Below, piece after piece: positions 44,878 to 57,289 of a DNA stretch of 64,000 bases; position 1 is the stretch's first letter; every line of letters starts with the position of its first letter. The notes under the pieces are model-generated. The model was not told the origin of the DNA and made no database searches. It saw only the letters and a program-made list of their open reading frames with translations. The stretch spans positions 1,989,768 to 2,053,767 of the forward strand of contig JAJEKB010021353.1 of assembly GCA_022393335.1 (NCBI GenBank), given 5' to 3'. Origin of the DNA: Macrotrachela quadricornifera. Taxonomy: Eukaryota > Rotifera > Eurotatoria > Philodinida > Philodinidae. A program made the translations under genes and the position numbers.

Positions 44878-46151
44878 CTGTACCACCTCCAATCGACCAC
44901 TATGAAGTTCGCATCAAGCAAATATCAACAGGATTATGCATTTTTTTGTTCCTGATCTCATTGTCATTGCCTGTATGCATCTTGTTGACGAGCATTACAG
45001 AGCCTGTTATAAAGAATGTTACAGAAACTGTTACAAGGAGTCTTACTATTCCAGCACCTACTTTGAACCTATATACACAATTGTATTCAAAATATCCAGA
45101 AACGTTAAAATGTCCATGCACTACATTATCGATTTCATACGCGAGGTTTCTTCGTCTAGAATATAGATTGCATGAGGTATGCACTAGTATTTTTGTATCA
45201 GAGTATTGGATTTCTTATCTTGCCATGAATATTGAAACTACAGTTTTCAACGACTTTCGATCAACAAGTCCGTATTCATTTCGAGCATTGGCTACATTTT
45301 GTGAACTAATTAAAACTACGATTGATAACAGTTTGTCTCAATTCATTTCTAAACAATATATCAGCGGGTCTGTCATACCTGCACAATTATTTTATTCACA
45401 AATACACGTATTGATTGATCAGTTTATATTGTCAACAACAAATAGTTTTTTATTGTCTCACTCAATGGTTCGACGCATTATTCGCGACAATGCTTTGTTC
45501 TCTGGTTTACAGACAAATTATGGACTATACATATCACAGAATAGTGGTGTTGTATACACAAGGCCCCAAACTTATAAAAGCTGTAGCTGTGCTTATTCAT
45601 CTACATGTATTGATCAATCTGCTATTTACCGGTATTCAGACGGGAGTAGATTATTCAATATACCAGGTTTCTATACGGGTTGCTATGTCATTGAATCATT
45701 GCTTCAATCTAATCTTCAATGCTTTTATAATCAAACTTGTATAAATATACTACAAACTTATCTACCTTCATCTTCATCTTCATCAATGGAATTAAAAGCT
45801 CTTAACTCGTCTTTACCAACTCGATATGCCGAAACTGTAGCTATCAAACAACTTCTTGATGAATTAATGGTGGAATATTGGAGCTCAACACTATTATACG
45901 ACAAGTATTATGATGAATGTCAACCGACACAATGTACTTATACTGTTAAAATGGTTGTGACGGCTCCGACGGTTGAAATGGTTGATAAGAGAAAGGATCC
46001 AACATACATTGTTAGTATGCTGATTAGTGTAGTTGGTGGTATGATAGCCATTTTGCAACTTACTGTACCACGATTGGTTAAATTTATTGGATACGCCATT
46101 CGAAAAAAGAAGACGGGGATCATTTCGCAGACGCCAGTTGTCCAAACATAA
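44878..46151 (+). CDS. Rotifer-type two-pass membrane protein, last exon
   Basis: The coding exon opens after an acceptor (ttcttttcag, ending 44877) in phase 1 and runs 423 codons to a TAA. It starts with a short Pro-rich cytoplasmic-like segment and a membrane segment (GLCIFLFLISLSLPVCILL). A roughly 340-residue Cys-containing ectodomain follows with several N-glycosylation sites (for example NVTETV, NQTCIN), a SSSSSS linker, and a second membrane segment near the end (YIVSMLISVVGGMIAILQL) with a basic tail. Motifs YPETLKCPCTTLSI and YKSCSCAYSSTC recur, by memory, in a large uncharacterised bdelloid family; function unknown. The upstream exon(s) were not found; the foldback element at 44523-44831 probably lies in the preceding intron. 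A possible AATAAA is at 46262. Confidence 0.8.
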
Positions 46152-46424
46152 TTGTCATCATCTAGAAAACAATCACATTCTATCTCAAAAAAACAATTCT
46201 TAAACTATAACGCTCTCAAACAAAACTTTGCTTTATTTATCTACTCATTGAAAGCTTTGCAAATAAAATACAAAAAGGCTAACTTTACAAACAGAAATAT
46301 TTTTGCTCCATTCGACTACGATATCAAAATTCTTGAAGGACTTTTGTTACTATGAAAAAAATTCATTTATTTTAGTTGATTTCAAACAGAATTTTTCTTG
46401 CTATATGTTTTGAGATACGCAGGA

Positions 46425-46530
46425 TGGTTTAAAAGTCGTCGGATAGCCTTTGATTATGAATAGCTTTCGATAGAAACATGATCATCAAAATCTGTGATTG
46501 CCATCGTTGGAAAAAGGAGATGAAATATCC
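46425..46530. mobile_element. Fragment of a TA-type MITE
   Basis: About 100 bp parallels the left end of the 31959-32337 element (agcctttgattatgaatagctt; tgccatcgttggaaaaagg). The other end is missing, so it is a truncated copy. Confidence 0.65.
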
Positions 46531-46863
46531 AATTTTTTTCTATTCAGATTTCTGAAAAAACTTTGAGTAATTATTGCAGTACTAAATAGATGTAATGGTC
46601 AAAAATAGTAAATTCTCTAGAGATTTCCCACGAAAAAATATTTAAGTAGATACCACTTCTAGACGCGCTTTTTCCATAATGACCGCAATATAGATTTACT
46701 GCGGTATGCTCGAACAGAACCTTAATCTCCTTACCGTTAAAGGGCGCGGTTTCAAAAAAAAACTCGATGATAATAAGTTTATTGATTAATCGCGCATAAC
46801 GACTTTTTTGTTTTATTCATTGGAAACAATTTTCAATCACACAAAATAAATAAATCAATGTCA

Positions 46864-48963
46864 TTAATTTGTTTTTTCGATAGTAAACTTTTGTATTCTA
46901 TGATTGTTATTATCAACGACATAGATATTGCCTTGCCGATCGAATGATAAACCAAATGGAAGATTGAATTGATTTGTCTGTATTCCTCGACCATTTCCAC
47001 CAATAATAATAGTTCCTTGTGTGGATCCTTTTGGCCAACGCATAACTCGATGATTTCTAGGATCAGTCACATAGACAGTACCCAAACGATCAACAACAAC
47101 ACCTTCAGGATAATACAACTGTGTAAGATTATCTCCATATCCTTGACCACCGGCTACGACAATGCCTTCCGTCGCATTTTTTTCCCATTTTATGACACGA
47201 TGATTTCCACTATCAGACACATATACCGAATAATTTCGATCGACAAAAACATACCGAGGACCAAAAAATTGATCTAGACGATTACCTTCTCCATTGCCAC
47301 CTGCAACTACTGTTCCTTGAGTATCACCAATTCTATATCGTCTGATTGCATGTTTTCCGTAATCAGCAACATAAATAAAACCATCTTGATCCATTGTCAA
47401 TCCCATACAAGCAATATTTGATATGATTGTTTTTCCATTAGTACCATTTTGACGAGGCCATTGAACTATTCTTTGATTTCCATAATCACAAATAATGATA
47501 TTATCTCTCTCTTTATCGACAATTACATCAGAGAGACGATTCAATTGATGATCTCCATTTCCTGCTCCATTTCCACCAGCAACTATTCGACCATTCGTTG
47601 CACCATGTTTCCATTCCAAAACACGATGATTATCTTGATCAGCAACATAAATAGTTTCATCATCATCAACATACAAACCGAGTGGCCAAAATATTTGATT
47701 CATTCCATTGCCTCCACCATTAATTCCAATCACCGAGACACCATTTTCTGTCCACTTTGCATTTAAATCAATATCAATAGCAGCTGATCGTAATGGTACT
47801 AGATTTAGATTAAAATAAATCAAATACTATAAGATAGTATTAAGTTTTTATAAAACAACGATGAGTTTATCCAGATGAATCAATACGAGTGAGACATGTC
47901 GATTAATTCTACGAAGTTATAACACATGAAGTTTTACTTTACGCAATATTTTTCACTTTTTCTAGACTTATCAAAATAATCCTATATATAATTCAATACA
48001 ATTTCATTAATTTGATTTAAAATTGGCTTTTTAGCGAAGTTAATACACGTTAATGTAAAGCTTACCGAACTGTTGAGTAGTGGTTGGAGATGTACTTGAA
48101 ATTGTCGTGTTCGTTGCTATTCATCAATATAAAATATTTATATAGAAAAAGCAGATAATATTAGTTTGGGAAAGAATGGAATTTAGAACTCATTGAATCA
48201 AAGGTTTAAGTGAAGTATAAACAGAGTTGGAAAGAAATGCTATGTTATTAATTAATCTCGAAAGCGATTTTTTCCATTTTAAAAATTATTTTTTCATAGA
48301 AAATTTCAAGAATTTGAAACTGTTGGATATTACTCATGATACGAGTAAAGACCTTTTCTCTAATAAATATAATTCATTTTGTCTACATCTCTCTTTCTTT
48401 TTGAAAGGATCGACAGTTCTTCTTTTCCGTTTGCATACTGACACTTATTGGATATGTAACTATTGTAGGCACAATAAAGGAGTACATATTTTACTTAGAT
48501 CTATAGAACACTGTTTGTTCTCTTACTTGTTATCGATGGACAGAGTTTTTTATTATAACTTGGTACTGGATAACAAACAGGAAAGTTCTGACATTGAGGA
48601 TGATGAACACATATATGCTCAGGTTCATAACAACGATTGTTCTTGAAATCGCATGCAACTAGCTCAGAGCAATCGACTAGTTCAAAAGCGCAAATACCTG
48701 TGTCAATAGCACCTGCCATATGGAAACAACTACAAGCACTATTTGTTGAGCATCGATCATATTGTGAAATTCCATGACATATTTGGGATTTCACTTCAAC
48801 TATTAACGATAGAAATTACGAAATGTTAAATTAGAACGAATGAAACGGATATCAAACCTGTAATGCTAAAATAGAAAATCAATAAATGTTAGAAGAATAA
48901 AAAAATCAATGTTATTTACTTGCAAAGAATGAAAATGAAATAAATGATTACACTATTGATCAT
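46864..48963 (-). CDS. Secreted NHL-repeat beta-propeller protein (five exons)
   Basis: Minus-strand exons are 48963-48920, 48865-48858 (8 nt), 48799-48527, 48116-48066 and 47798-46864. All introns are GT-AG and the joined frame closes exactly (1311 nt, 436 residues). Residues 1-15 form a signal peptide (MINSVIIYFIFILC). Exon 3 encodes a domain with twelve cysteines (residues about 20-105), and exon 4 a Thr/Ser linker. The last exon has about six NHL blades with the repeating pattern VDRxGxVYVxDxxNHRVxxW and GGNGxG, making a propeller. The last three introns are all phase 1, typical of shuffled extracellular domains. A secreted binding or adhesion role is inferred; no catalytic site is seen. 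A minus-strand polyA signal (TTTATT) lies at 46812. Confidence 0.9.
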
Positions 48964-49459
48964 AGTTTTATTTGAAATGAGGTAGTATCATGAGGGTGCC
49001 TCTTGTTTTTATATCTAAAACATAAATGATATTTAAATTAGATAAATACATACTCTAATACTTTGATAAATGAAAACTTAATACCGCTTCTATTATTTTT
49101 AACTTACATATCTTATTCGAAAAGCAATATAGTTTTCGCGGATTCAAAGAATCTGTATTGATAATAATCAACAAAAATGCTTGTCAGTAGAAAGCTTTCG
49201 GTGAATAAGAAACAGCGAAAAACATATTCGTGGAAGGATTTGAGGATGAGGCTCTTTCACTACTGTACCTTTGACATATTTTTTTTTCACTGAAAAAGTT
49301 GTTCGATTGTATGTCTTTTGCTGAATGGACAGTGTAATAAAGAGACAAACCAATTCGTTATGCACGCTCGTGTCAACTAAGGGAGGAAAGTTATCGAAAA
49401 TGGGAACTGGTGTAAGGGATAATTTTAACTTACAAAAGAAGATTATCTAGCACAACATA
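48964..49459. other. Intergenic, no gene seen
   Basis: Presumably contains the promoter of the preceding minus-strand gene; no firm element identified. Confidence 0.4.
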
Positions 49460-50765
49460 AACCAAATTCCCTTAACTGTAGGTCAGGGTCTAAATCCCGA
49501 AATTGTCGGTGTGTTTGTCCGCAGGGTCAAAAAAATATCGAAAATCGATTTTTCGAAAAAGACATTTCTAGTACTATTTAGATACGGGGACTTCGAATCT
49601 GAGGTCTGTTGGGTGACCATCGTGGGGGGGGGGGTGAAGAGAGGGGAGAGGTCAAAAAAAATCGAAGACCGATTTTACTCGAATCTAATGCTAGTTTTTT
49701 AAAATTTTTTTTTGGATCGATTTTTTTGAGACAAAGGACCACTTTTTTCACAAAAAAAATTTCTTTATAAGGGTTGACCGAAGGGTAATCAGGGTCCAGA
49801 GATTCAAATATGAAGTCAGTTTTTATATAAAAACTTTTGTGAGTCAATTCTTTGAACAAAGGATCATTTTTTAACAAAAAAATTGTTTGGTTTTATAACG
49901 TTTCATCCAAGACAGTTGAAGTCGAGGACCTTGAATCTGACTTGCCCGTTTTTAATTTTGTTAGGGAATAGTTTGATGATAGTTTAGAAAGATGATTTCT
50001 ACGAGAAAGAGCTGAGCGAGTCTTTAGACGTGCGTTACTTGTGTAAGTTTAACTGTAGCTCCTCAAGCCTTATACAATGGGTATACTGAAACGTCCTAAA
50101 AACTGTATACTATGAATGTACCTGTAGCTCCTCAAGTCATATGCTATGAAGGCATTCGTAGTTCCTGAACTTCTGTACCATGAAGGTACGTCTAGGTCTT
50201 GAATTACTATATTATGAAGGCACCCCTAAATGCTATCGTTCGCTTCGAACACCATAATGTTGTTCCAATATGATAGTGAAAAAACAGGCAGTTGGACAGG
50301 CCATTATAGAAATGGCATGATGGGCCCTCAATATTGCCACTATTATACGGATGAAACATGGGGTTGTTCGGGTAGATTAAGGATTGTCATAGACATTCCC
50401 TTGACTGTAGTTAGGATCTCAATCCCGAAATTGACGATGTATTTGTCTGCACCTCGGATTGGTCAATTTTTTCGACCAATCAGACTGCATCTTTGCTAGG
50501 ATTCACCCATGCTCACGTAGCCTATTACGGGTAGGTCCTCAAGCACTATATATTGCAGGTATCCGTAGGCCCTCGACTACTATATATTTGGAGTGCCCTT
50601 GAGTCCTCAACTATTATGTATCGGTGCTATTCGTTATTATCGAGACCTATCGCGTGAGCTTTACTCGTAATCTTAATCTCTTAAAAGGAATGTACTTGTC
50701 GGCAGAGTATTAGTCCGAACCAACAGTCAAGGAACCTAGTGGATCGTCTCGATTTACGCTACTTG
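49460..50765 (+). repeat. cccttgactgtagg repeat family, copy 3
   Basis: The left end (ttcccttaactgtaggtcaggg) and right end (to cgctacttgta) match copies 1 and 2. From about 49530 to 50040 the family sequence is replaced by unrelated text containing cgattttt words and a G-run near 49624. The family then resumes with taagtttaactgtagctcctc. The 89-codon frame at 50230-50499 corresponds to those in copies 1 and 2. The right end abuts the 1.6-kb repeat at 50766. Confidence 0.8.
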
Positions 50766-52398
50766 TATACATATGTGAATTTATTTTTATAACGAGCTGA
50801 GAATGAAGAGGAAATTCAAATCTATATCATGGAATATGATCAAAAAGAAACCTATACAAAAGACATTCATTTATTCATAACTATCTGATGAAGCTCTTTA
50901 TTAAAGTCGAAATGTGTCAAGGTTTTCTTTGACTGACTCTTTGATGAAAAGTACATTGACAAACCATTCTTTACAGACATTTATGTGATCTATTATCTCC
51001 AAACAACTGTTTTTGGAAAGTAAAGCATACTTTACTTCTAAAACTATCGAATTTTCTATTCTAAAAAAGATCATTAATTAATTGGGCTTTTTTTTCTTTA
51101 ATTTTAGATGAATCTCTATACACAAATCATAAAGATTCATTTTCCATCTGATGAACTTCATAGCTGAAATGAAATCTATAGATTATAATAACTATTCTCA
51201 CTCTCAATTTTAATAATCTCACCCATTTTAAAAATAAATCATTCTTTGTTTTCAAATGAAGTAGGATTGTAATGAATGTTTGTCTTTCTCAATGGTAGTT
51301 ATGATAGAGCTTCGTCTAATGTCTGAAAAAACATAAAAAGTATAAGTTAATCAAACACTAAAATACATATACTATTTTGAAAAAAAGATATTGTTAGTTT
51401 TTCTTCTATTAATATTCTGGATGTGAATTTTTCCATAACATATTTACACAATATAAATCGGAGAAAAAAAAAATCCCTTTTAATTAAAAGAAAACAAAAC
51501 GACTCTTTTAAATAATATGTTTTTTTAAACTTTCATTTTCTTGATGTACTTTTATTAAAGTTGATGATTTTTGTTTTTTTCCAATAAAATATAATTATCA
51601 TTACTGTTCTCATCAATTGTGATTATTAGATACAATAGCGAGTTTACTAAAAATCTCTTGTTCTATTATATAGAAAAGATTTCTAGACGTAAGTAAGAAG
51701 TTTGTTAATATTAATTTATTTTAAAATACTTTTTCCACAATGATAAGTGTTACTTCAGTAAATAAGTGATTGATCTAACATAAAATCAGATAATATATGT
51801 GTACACCCATGTAGTAGTCCATATATGTTGACAAAACTTTAGAACATCATCGTGCATAATCCCCTAATCATTAAGAATATGTTAAATAATATTCGAGACT
51901 TTTTTTATTGCTTTCAGACCGTAACAATACTGAGATGAGAATATATGAGCCGGTTAATAAAGAAAATCTGGATAAATTAAGGAACTTAGACGTAGCATCT
52001 TTCGTCAGAATATGACAGATTTTTTTTGATGATTTACAATTAACTGCTTACTATTTTAGGCTGAGAAAAGGTGAAAGAAAACAAAAAATATTCTCATCTC
52101 AGTGCGACTTTCAGAGTGTTTTTCTTTGATTTTATGTTGTTTATGTAAACTTCTAAATTAGTGATAATCTTTTCTTAAATGGACTGAATTAAAGCATTCA
52201 GTTTCGGTAAAGTAGTCTCCAAGAGTCTGATGCTATTTAAGTCCTGATCGAGAGGAAAAGCTTTTCGAAAACTATTTAAAACCAACTTAAAACTACATCG
52301 ATCGATTAAGCATTCCATTGATGGATTTAGTAGTAGATAAAATTTCGAATTTTTCCACGAGTCAAGGAACAAATAATATGCAATTATACATTGTACTA
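50766..52398. repeat. 1.6-kb dispersed repeat, copy 1
   Basis: It aligns in direct orientation with 58959-60610 over its full length with scattered substitutions and small indels. Edges are acatatgtgaatttattt on the left and acattgtactata on the right. There is no clear inverted end and no long open frame. Minus-strand fragments (for example a 65-codon frame ending at 52175) are present in both copies but broken, so a decayed gene inside cannot be excluded. Confidence 0.88.
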
Positions 52399-52497
52399 TA
52401 CACCAAAGTCTATTAAATCAATTATCTAAAGCAGTCGGAACTATCTCGGAAAACAAACTTGTAAATTGCCTTCATTATACCAAACATATAGTTTATA

Positions 52498-53088
52498 CTG
52501 CCCATTTCAAAATAAAAGACGGATGGATATTTTTTGAATAACTTTTGATCGGAACAAGATCGAGAGCTGCGGTTTTCACCGTTGGAAAGAGGCTGATCCG
52601 ACGCATCGATTCATATAAAGTTGTTGAGACTTATTTTATAAATAAATAGTGACCTATGGTTACCTTGGAAGAACAGGCAGTTGCTCTGTGAAGATAAGAG
52701 AAATCTTAAACTTTGAGGAGTAGATTACAATCGGAAGCTGATCAGCTACAAAACTGTATGCAAGATTTGATTGAAAACTTTAGTGCTTTGGAAGTTCTCG
52801 GTACGATATCCGACAATTCGAGTCTATTTTGCCAGATATTTCTATAAAAAAACTCAGCTTTCCTAGATTTTATCGCTTTTTTCTAGGAAAATCAGACATG
52901 TTTCTACGAGACATTTTTATACAATTATTGCAAGAAGTTTCAAAAGTCCAAGTTAAAAGTCATTGTCTTATATGGTTCGATGCGCTTTCATCTACTCTTC
53001 CCAACGGTAAAATTCGCAGCTCTCTACCGTTTTTATATCAAAAGTTATTCAAAAATTATCCATCCGCCTTTTATTTTGAAATGGGCAG
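52498..53088. mobile_element. TA-flanked element with about 120-bp inverted ends
   Basis: TA lies at 52496-52497 and 53089-53090. The ends ctgcccatttcaaaataaaa and ttttattttgaaatgggcag are exact inverted repeats. Arms continue inward (acggatggat; gaataacttttgat; gagagctgcg; acgcatcgattcatataa). The middle holds a 117-codon plus-strand frame without recognisable content. It interrupts the piggyBac relic on its right. Non-autonomous Tc1/mariner-type by target site. Confidence 0.92.
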
Positions 53089-53090
53089 TA

Positions 53091-54002
53091 GTCTATTCTG
53101 GTTGGAGTGGTACTTACGGTTGTCCGAAAAATGCCAGATCTTGAGCAGTAATTCAAACCTATCTCTTGCTATTACATTTTGAATGATTTTGGATCCATAT
53201 AGTTGGCTACTGCTCCAGTAATATTCTAATTTTGGCATTTGTACCAATCCCATTTCGATAATGATTCAAAAAAAATTGAGTACTTCTACATCATTAGTTG
53301 ATTTCCACTGACGACTCTTTGATCGTCGACTAATATCATGCGTTTGCAAATATTGCTCTGCATACCGATTAATTTCGCGAACCATAAGGCCAATAATTTC
53401 GTCCGTGATGAAATGGCGATAGCAATCGAAGGGAAGAATTGAATTATCTCCTGATACAGAAAATACCTCTTGAACCAGTCCATAATCTTCCATGAATTCT
53501 GCATCAGATTCCGACTGTATTTCATCTCAATCTTGTGAACCCACTTCGTGACCAGTAGTTTCTTGATCAGAATTTCGGAATTCCAGTTCTTTCCTAACGA
53601 AATCATCATCTAAAGAGCTCGCGTCGCTGAATGAGCTAGTACTTTCTTCTGTTTCAGATTCTTCGAACGAAATGTGAATAATTACAAAATTTTGGATAGT
53701 TTTATATGTATAACAAAAGGATTGAGAGAGCAGAACAACAAGGAAAAATCTCAAAATTTTCTTCTCGCTGATGTTACGTATACTACAGATAAGATGAAAA
53801 AAAATAAGAAAGTGATGTAAGGGATTTTTCCTTTAAAGATAAAACATGACTCATTATGTGATGATACAACGAAGGAACGACGACTAGTTGGTAGAAAAGA
53901 AAGAAAAGAGTATTAAATACATTTCTTACATGCAAATTCGTAATACAAATCAATATTTTGATAGAATTTTCAAAGAAAACTGAATCGCGTTGAGTGTGTT
54001 AA
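53091..54002 (-). pseudogene. piggyBac transposase relic (copy 2, N-terminal half)
   Basis: The 5' end is at a TTAA (53999-54002) followed, on the minus strand, by cacactcaacgcgattcag, matching copy 1. The coding part shows an acidic N-terminus (SSFSDASSLDDDF), then the PFDCYRHFITDEIIGLMV segment, REINRYAEQYLQTHDISRRS, and GLVQMPKLEYYWSSSQLYG up to IWHFSDN. It is cut by the TA element at 53088 just before the first catalytic Asp. Stops are present. It shares the family with the other two copies. Confidence 0.85.
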
Positions 54003-54280
54003 TGTTTCTTACATGTTCTTGTGTTGATTGTCATCTATCAGCAAATATAATTATAAAATGAATTCTTCTTGTTGCATATGAGAATACAGTAGAACTGGAC
54101 AAGCATATCAGTTTTCTTCTCAGATCTAAATTCAACTCATCTAGATTTTCATGATGTTCATTAAATCTTCCATTGGTTAATCAAATTTGGTCTACTTATT
54201 TGTTTATTGTTCAGCGTTAGAAAAGGATTTTTCACTTTCAGTTCGGTTGTTCAATATTTCTCTTAGCATGATAACTTTCT
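54003..54280. other. Spacer between piggyBac relics
   Basis: No gene seen. AT-rich. Confidence 0.4.
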
Positions 54281-55135
54281 TTAACACAAAAGGCATGATG
54301 GAACTAACCGATGGTCCCACTTATTTTTAAACAAGAAACTTAATAGAAAAACACCTTTTTCCAATCGTTTTTTTAGAGGCTACATATTATATGTTATCAG
54401 TTCTACCTCTAATACTATTTAATTATCTGTTACATAGTGAGATGTTTCTCATTAAAACAATCAGGACAAAAAGTTTTTATTTTCTTTGCAACTGCATGAC
54501 TGGTCTCTTGATTGTTGTTGTTGCCTGATTTTCTCATACTAACCAGCACAACATCTTCGGACATCGCGAGCAGATCCTTCTTTCTCTTCGAGCTTATGAT
54601 CAATGAGTTTGCGCTTCGTTTGACCTGTTGACTTTTGTTTCGGACCCGGTTTTAGTTTCTCGAATGACATGCCAAGCAGTAAAGATCGGACGAGATTTTC
54701 TCGAAACTGTAGAATGGTCACTTTACTTGCTACGTAGTTTTCCTTGTATATCAAATAGCTATTTACTATTGCCTTGCCAAAAACTAATTCAAATGCCATC
54801 TTTCGATACCATTTTATTGACCGCCTTAGGCACGTATCGTATGCCGATAGTTTATCAGATAAATAAGTACCTTGTCTTCCTTGGCTGTAATCTAATACGG
54901 CTTATGACTTTATGATACGCTCCTTTTTACGATTGGTGTCTCCTGTGTTCACCACAGTTGCTGAATGTCATGGCTCGGTCGATATCATCAAGAAACCTTT
55001 TTTGTCTTTCTAAAGGATCAACTTTACATCATCTTTATTCTGGACCCCATAAACTTCACCGTGTTTAAGGTTTTTCTGAAGAACTCTGCTTCTCGATCCG
55101 ACACAATTATTTCTTAGTGTCCTGTCTTTGATTTT
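54281..55135 (-). pseudogene. piggyBac transposase relic (copy 3, C-terminal half)
   Basis: The 3' end is at a TTAA (54281-54284) followed inward by cacaaaaggcatgatgg. On the minus strand the coding relic reads GEVYGVQNKDDVKLIL, HSATVVNTGDTN, KERIIKS, then LSDKLSAYDTCLRRSIKWYRK and MAFELVFGKAIVNSYLIYKE, ending with a basic/Cys remnant (DVRRCCAG) of the C-terminal zinc-binding domain. The position expected to carry the third catalytic Asp reads GTYLSD instead of GIDLSD, so it seems lost. Several stops are present. Because this C-terminal half lies upstream, in its own sense, of the N-terminal half at 53091-54002, the two are separate copies. Confidence 0.85.
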
Positions 55136-55483
55136 TGATCTGAAACGTCATTCACATGCAAGTATCACTTAAACTTGGTTTTCTAAAAAATTTTCAAATA
55201 TTTGTGTAGATAATCTTCCAGATTGTAGTGTATCAAGAGGAGCATAATTTTTCATTTGAACTGTGTGATGCATAAATATTTTGGAAAATTGATATATCAG
55301 CGATGATCTGTTCAAAAAAACTAAAACTTTGTAAACAGTCAAGACTGAATATTGCCTTTATGTGAACACAGTTTTTGATCAATCGAAAAAGTACAAGGCT
55401 CTAGAGCAAGTAACGTAAAAAGCCGATAACTCAGGCAAATCGCTTCTTGGACATATACAATCTTAAAATTTTTCTGATTTATA
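55136..55483. other. Intergenic, no gene seen
   Basis: No coding region recognised; it may contain the former 5' part of the MORN gene or its flank. Confidence 0.35.
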
Positions 55484-56077
55484 TCCCCCTGGTCAAAATA
55501 AATGGAACACCTTGTTTGCCCCATAATTCCCCCAAATCAGTGTCGTTTGATTTCATATTTATATCACAGATAGATCTTTGATCGCTTAACATATTCTGAA
55601 AATTTCAGCCATATAAGTGCAATATTGATTGAGAAAACAACATATATGTCTTATGCACTTATGTGGTAGTGAAGCGAAAATTTAGTCATTTTACGCAGAA
55701 TTCCGTATGTTTTAAATTCAATAACATCAGTTTTTATACATTTTCTCTTATCATTTTCTAAGTAATTCTTTCCAAAAACTCTTCAGTGGTGAGAAAGAAT
55801 CTCGAGAAACCCCATATAAGTCGCAAAAATGTGTGCCAGCTGAAAAAAGGCAGAATAAAAATATGCGGAAAAAACACAAATTTTCATTTCACTACTGCAT
55901 AAGTGTATGAGACATATATGTTGTTTTCTCAATCAATATTGCACTTATATGGCTGAAATTTTCAGAATATGTTAAGCGATCAAAGATCTATCTGTGATAT
56001 AAATATGAAATCAAACGACACTGATTTGGGGGAATTATGGGGCAAACAAGGTGTTCCATTTATTTTGACCAGGGGGA
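55484..56077. mobile_element. TA-flanked palindromic element with about 205-bp arms
   Basis: TA lies at 55482-55483 and 56078-56079. The ends tccccctggtcaaaataaat and its reverse complement are exact. Arms continue through ccccataattcccccaaatc, agatctttgatcgctta, gccatataagtgcaata and acatatatgt. The centre is about 190 bp and non-coding. Confidence 0.93.
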
Positions 56078-57104
56078 TATATTCGCTGGTTGTGGCCGCA
56101 ATTAGAGCTCGAAAGGCTTTTACCACTAAAAGCTCTTTTCTCGCAAGTCTACAAAATATATATTTTCCGTTAGGCAAAATCTCTGTTAGTTTTCATGATA
56201 TTACATTCTTTAGCCGTATTTTGTTCTTGTTCTTCATAGATAGTTGCGTATTGTTATCTATGTTTTAACTTTTAGCTTCATTGAGCTGCGCTAAGAGGAC
56301 CTTTGTTTTAATAATAGATCAGGTTCTGCTGCACTGGTCTAATGGAGATAAATATAAGGGACAAGTCAAAGAGAACAAGAGAAATGGACATGGCACATAT
56401 TACTATGCCAACGGCGATACATACGTTGGTGATTGGATAAATGATTACAGAACGATTTACGGCATTATGATTTGGGTATCATATACAAAGTGAACAGGTA
56501 ACAAATCCGACGGAGAATTCAAAGAAAACCGAATGCATGGGCAAGGCACTTAGCATTGTTCCAACGGCAACAAATACATAGGCGATTCGGTCAATGGCAG
56601 CAGAACACGGGAAGGTATCCAGGTTTGGCCTAACGGTGATGAATACGAAGGACAATTTAAAGACGACAAGAGATATGGACAGAGGACATATTACTTTCCC
56701 AAGGGTGACAAATACGTAGGTGATTGGGTTAATGACAGTCGAACAGGTAAAGATGTGCTGAATCGAGAGAACAATGAAAAATACGTAGATGATTGGGTCA
56801 ACAGTAATAGAACAGGTGAAGGCATTTACGCCTGGTCCAGTAGCGATAGATATGAAGGACAATTCAAAGGCGGCAAGATATACAGACGAGGTGCATATTA
56901 TTTTTCCAATGGCAATAAATACGTAGGTGATTGGATCGCAGGCAGCAGAGCGAGTAGAGGTGTCATGACGTAGACCAACGGTGATAATTATAGAGGTAAT
57001 CGGCTCAATGATAGTAGGTCGGGTGGAGGTGTCTACATTTGGTCCGATGGCAGTAAATATGAAAATTATTTGAAAGATGACAATTCATTTGGACGAGGTA
57101 CATA

Positions 57105-57267
57105 CCCATGTCATCGAAATCGGCTCATTTTTGGCGATTAATCGCGATTAAGCGGCGATTCTCTATTAGTTAAAAAGAATCGACGATTAGTCGCCATAGT
57201 TCAAGAACATATGTTCTTGGACTATGACAATTAATCGCCAAAAATGACCCGATTTCGATGACATAGG
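57105..57267. repeat. Palindromic gcgattaatcgc element
   Basis: catgtcatcgaaatcgg with ttggcgattaatcgc on the left pairs with the complementary text ending gatttcgatgacatag on the right. The centre holds a smaller perfect hairpin (caagaacatatgttcttg). It forms the left end of the composite insertion. Confidence 0.85.
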
Positions 57268-57289
57268 ATCAATCACAGTAATTCTATTT

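Noticed and set aside
48227..48646. 139-codon plus-strand frame
   Set aside because: It overlaps antisense the Cys-rich exon of the NHL gene, which has a closed spliced frame, and has no recognisable feature itself.
52829..53182. 117-codon frame crossing the edge of the TA element
   Set aside because: It spans the element end and runs antisense into the piggyBac relic, so it cannot be an old gene of either.
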